Positions 63,521 to 64,000 of a stretch of 64,000 nt of DNA are shown in pieces (the stretch's first letter is position 1; each line of letters begins with the position of its first letter). The stretch lies in contig JAEUKH010000031.1 of the NCBI GenBank assembly GCA_016792845.1, forward strand, positions 124,001 through 188,000, given 5' to 3'. The stretch comes from Myxococcales bacterium (lineage in GTDB: Bacteria; Myxococcota_A; Polyangia; Polyangiales; Ga0077539). The notes under the pieces are model-generated. The model was not told the origin of the DNA, ran no database searches, and worked only from the letters and a program-made list of their open reading frames with translations. Made by a program: the position numbers and the translations under genes.

Positions 63521-64000
63521 GGGCCGCGAGGTCTTCTTGGGTGGGCATGCCCCAGTTGGGCTCGTACCCGAACACCTCGCGGGCCGAGCGCGACTGAAAC
63601 CCGTCGACGATGTCGAAGCGATCGAGCGAGACCATCGCGGGATGCGCCTGGCCGCAGGCGTGCCCGAGGGTCGAGAGCTCTTTGCGCAGGGCCATGAGGT
63701 AGTTGGCGAGGCGCGCTGATTTCAGCGTCGGGTCGAGGCCGCCCATGAGCCATTTCTTCTGCGTCGCGACCCCGGTGGGGCAGTTGCCCGTGTGGCACTC
63801 TTGGGCCTGAATGCAGCCGATGGCCAGCATGGCCTCGCGGGCCACGTTGATGAGATCGCAGCCGAGCCCCAGGGCCAGCATCGACTCTTGGGGGAAGCCC
63901 AGCTTGCCCGAGCCCACAAAGACGATCTTCTCGTGCAGGTCGCGCCGCGCGAAGGTCTTGTACACCGACGCGAAGCCGAGCTTGAAGGGCAGCGCGACGT
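63486..64000 (-). CDS. FMN-binding glutamate synthase family protein (partial, C-terminal end)
   Basis: The last ~171 codons of a gene that runs off the right edge. The visible part carries GSGKLGFPQESMLALGLGCD (FMN-phosphate binding) and the [3Fe-4S] Cys set CIQAQECHTGNCPTGVATQ, both hallmarks of the GltB synthase domain. It ends without the GltB alpha-helical extension, fitting the short archaeal-type or 'FMN-binding glutamate synthase family' group. Convergent with the GT-C-like gene, with a 35-base overlap. Confidence 0.88.
   Translation of the reverse strand, partial: VALPFKLGFASVYKTFARRDLHEKIVFVGSGKLGFPQESMLALGLGCDLINVAREAMLAIGCIQAQECHTGNCPTGVATQKKWLMGGLDPTLKSARLANYLMALRKELSTLGHACGQAHPAMVSLDRFDIVDGFQSRSAREVFGYEPNWGMPTQEDLAALKVDLAALVAR

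Overview
The window reads as chromosomal DNA of a very GC-rich, myxobacterium-like member of the Myxococcota, perhaps Polyangiales (inference). Pointers are two Ser/Thr kinases (one with a PEGA-like tail), an FHA/sigma-54-type activator beside a kinase, many lipoproteins with Asp/Thr/Gly-rich linkers and Cys-rich repeats, and one protein with a MYXO-CTERM-like tail. About 52 protein genes are supported. No tRNA, rRNA or CRISPR array was seen.

1-16.9 kb: a partial DUF3488/TgpA gene with its DUF58 partner; a macro-domain gene; a hairpin-repeat cluster (2.58-3.04 kb); a ureohydrolase; a Ppx/GppA-HD phosphatase with palindromes at both ends; a Ser/Thr kinase; a scramblase-like protein; a membrane protein followed by a methyltransferase-GT2 fusion; a TPR protein; two overlapping lipoprotein genes, one an M66-like metalloprotease; and uvrB.

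16.9-21.2 kb: an atypical segment with visibly lower GC and a different codon bias. It holds relics of an RCC1-repeat gene, an IS3-type orfA and an IS5-like transposase. These surround a compact three-gene operon for a secreted protein (frameshifted at a T7 tract), a secreted metzincin-type protease and a lipoprotein. This is the best candidate for an acquired, poorly described system.

21.2-33.0 kb: a tightly overlapping arsenic operon arsR-acr3-arsC-arsM; a delta-60-repeat lipoprotein; an operon of SUV3-like helicase, gatC, gatA and tyrS; an orphan D12-class DNA methyltransferase; and a LysR regulator. 33.08-33.48 kb is a MITE-like fold-back element with terminal inverted repeats and an 11-bp flanking direct repeat.

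33.5-52.7 kb: a lipoprotein of the endonuclease/exonuclease/phosphatase fold; a small beta-barrel candidate; the FHA-activator/kinase pair; three overlapping genes for surface proteins rich in tandem repeats; an FG-GAP-like lipoprotein; the conserved block dprA-topA-trmFO; a CpoB-like and a LysM protein; an orphan FlhA/SctV-family (FHIPEP) protein; a small lipoprotein; and a sugar epimerase.

52.9-64 kb: a 1,027-residue Cys-rich repeat lipoprotein; a TonB-like protein; an FKBP isomerase; a three-gene operon for an FNR-type [2Fe-2S] reductase, a MerR regulator and a ferritin-like diiron protein; an aldo/keto reductase; a GT-C-like membrane glycosyltransferase; and the 3' end of an FMN/[3Fe-4S] glutamate-synthase-family gene. 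Reverse-strand open frames opposite the genes are common because of the high GC and were left out.
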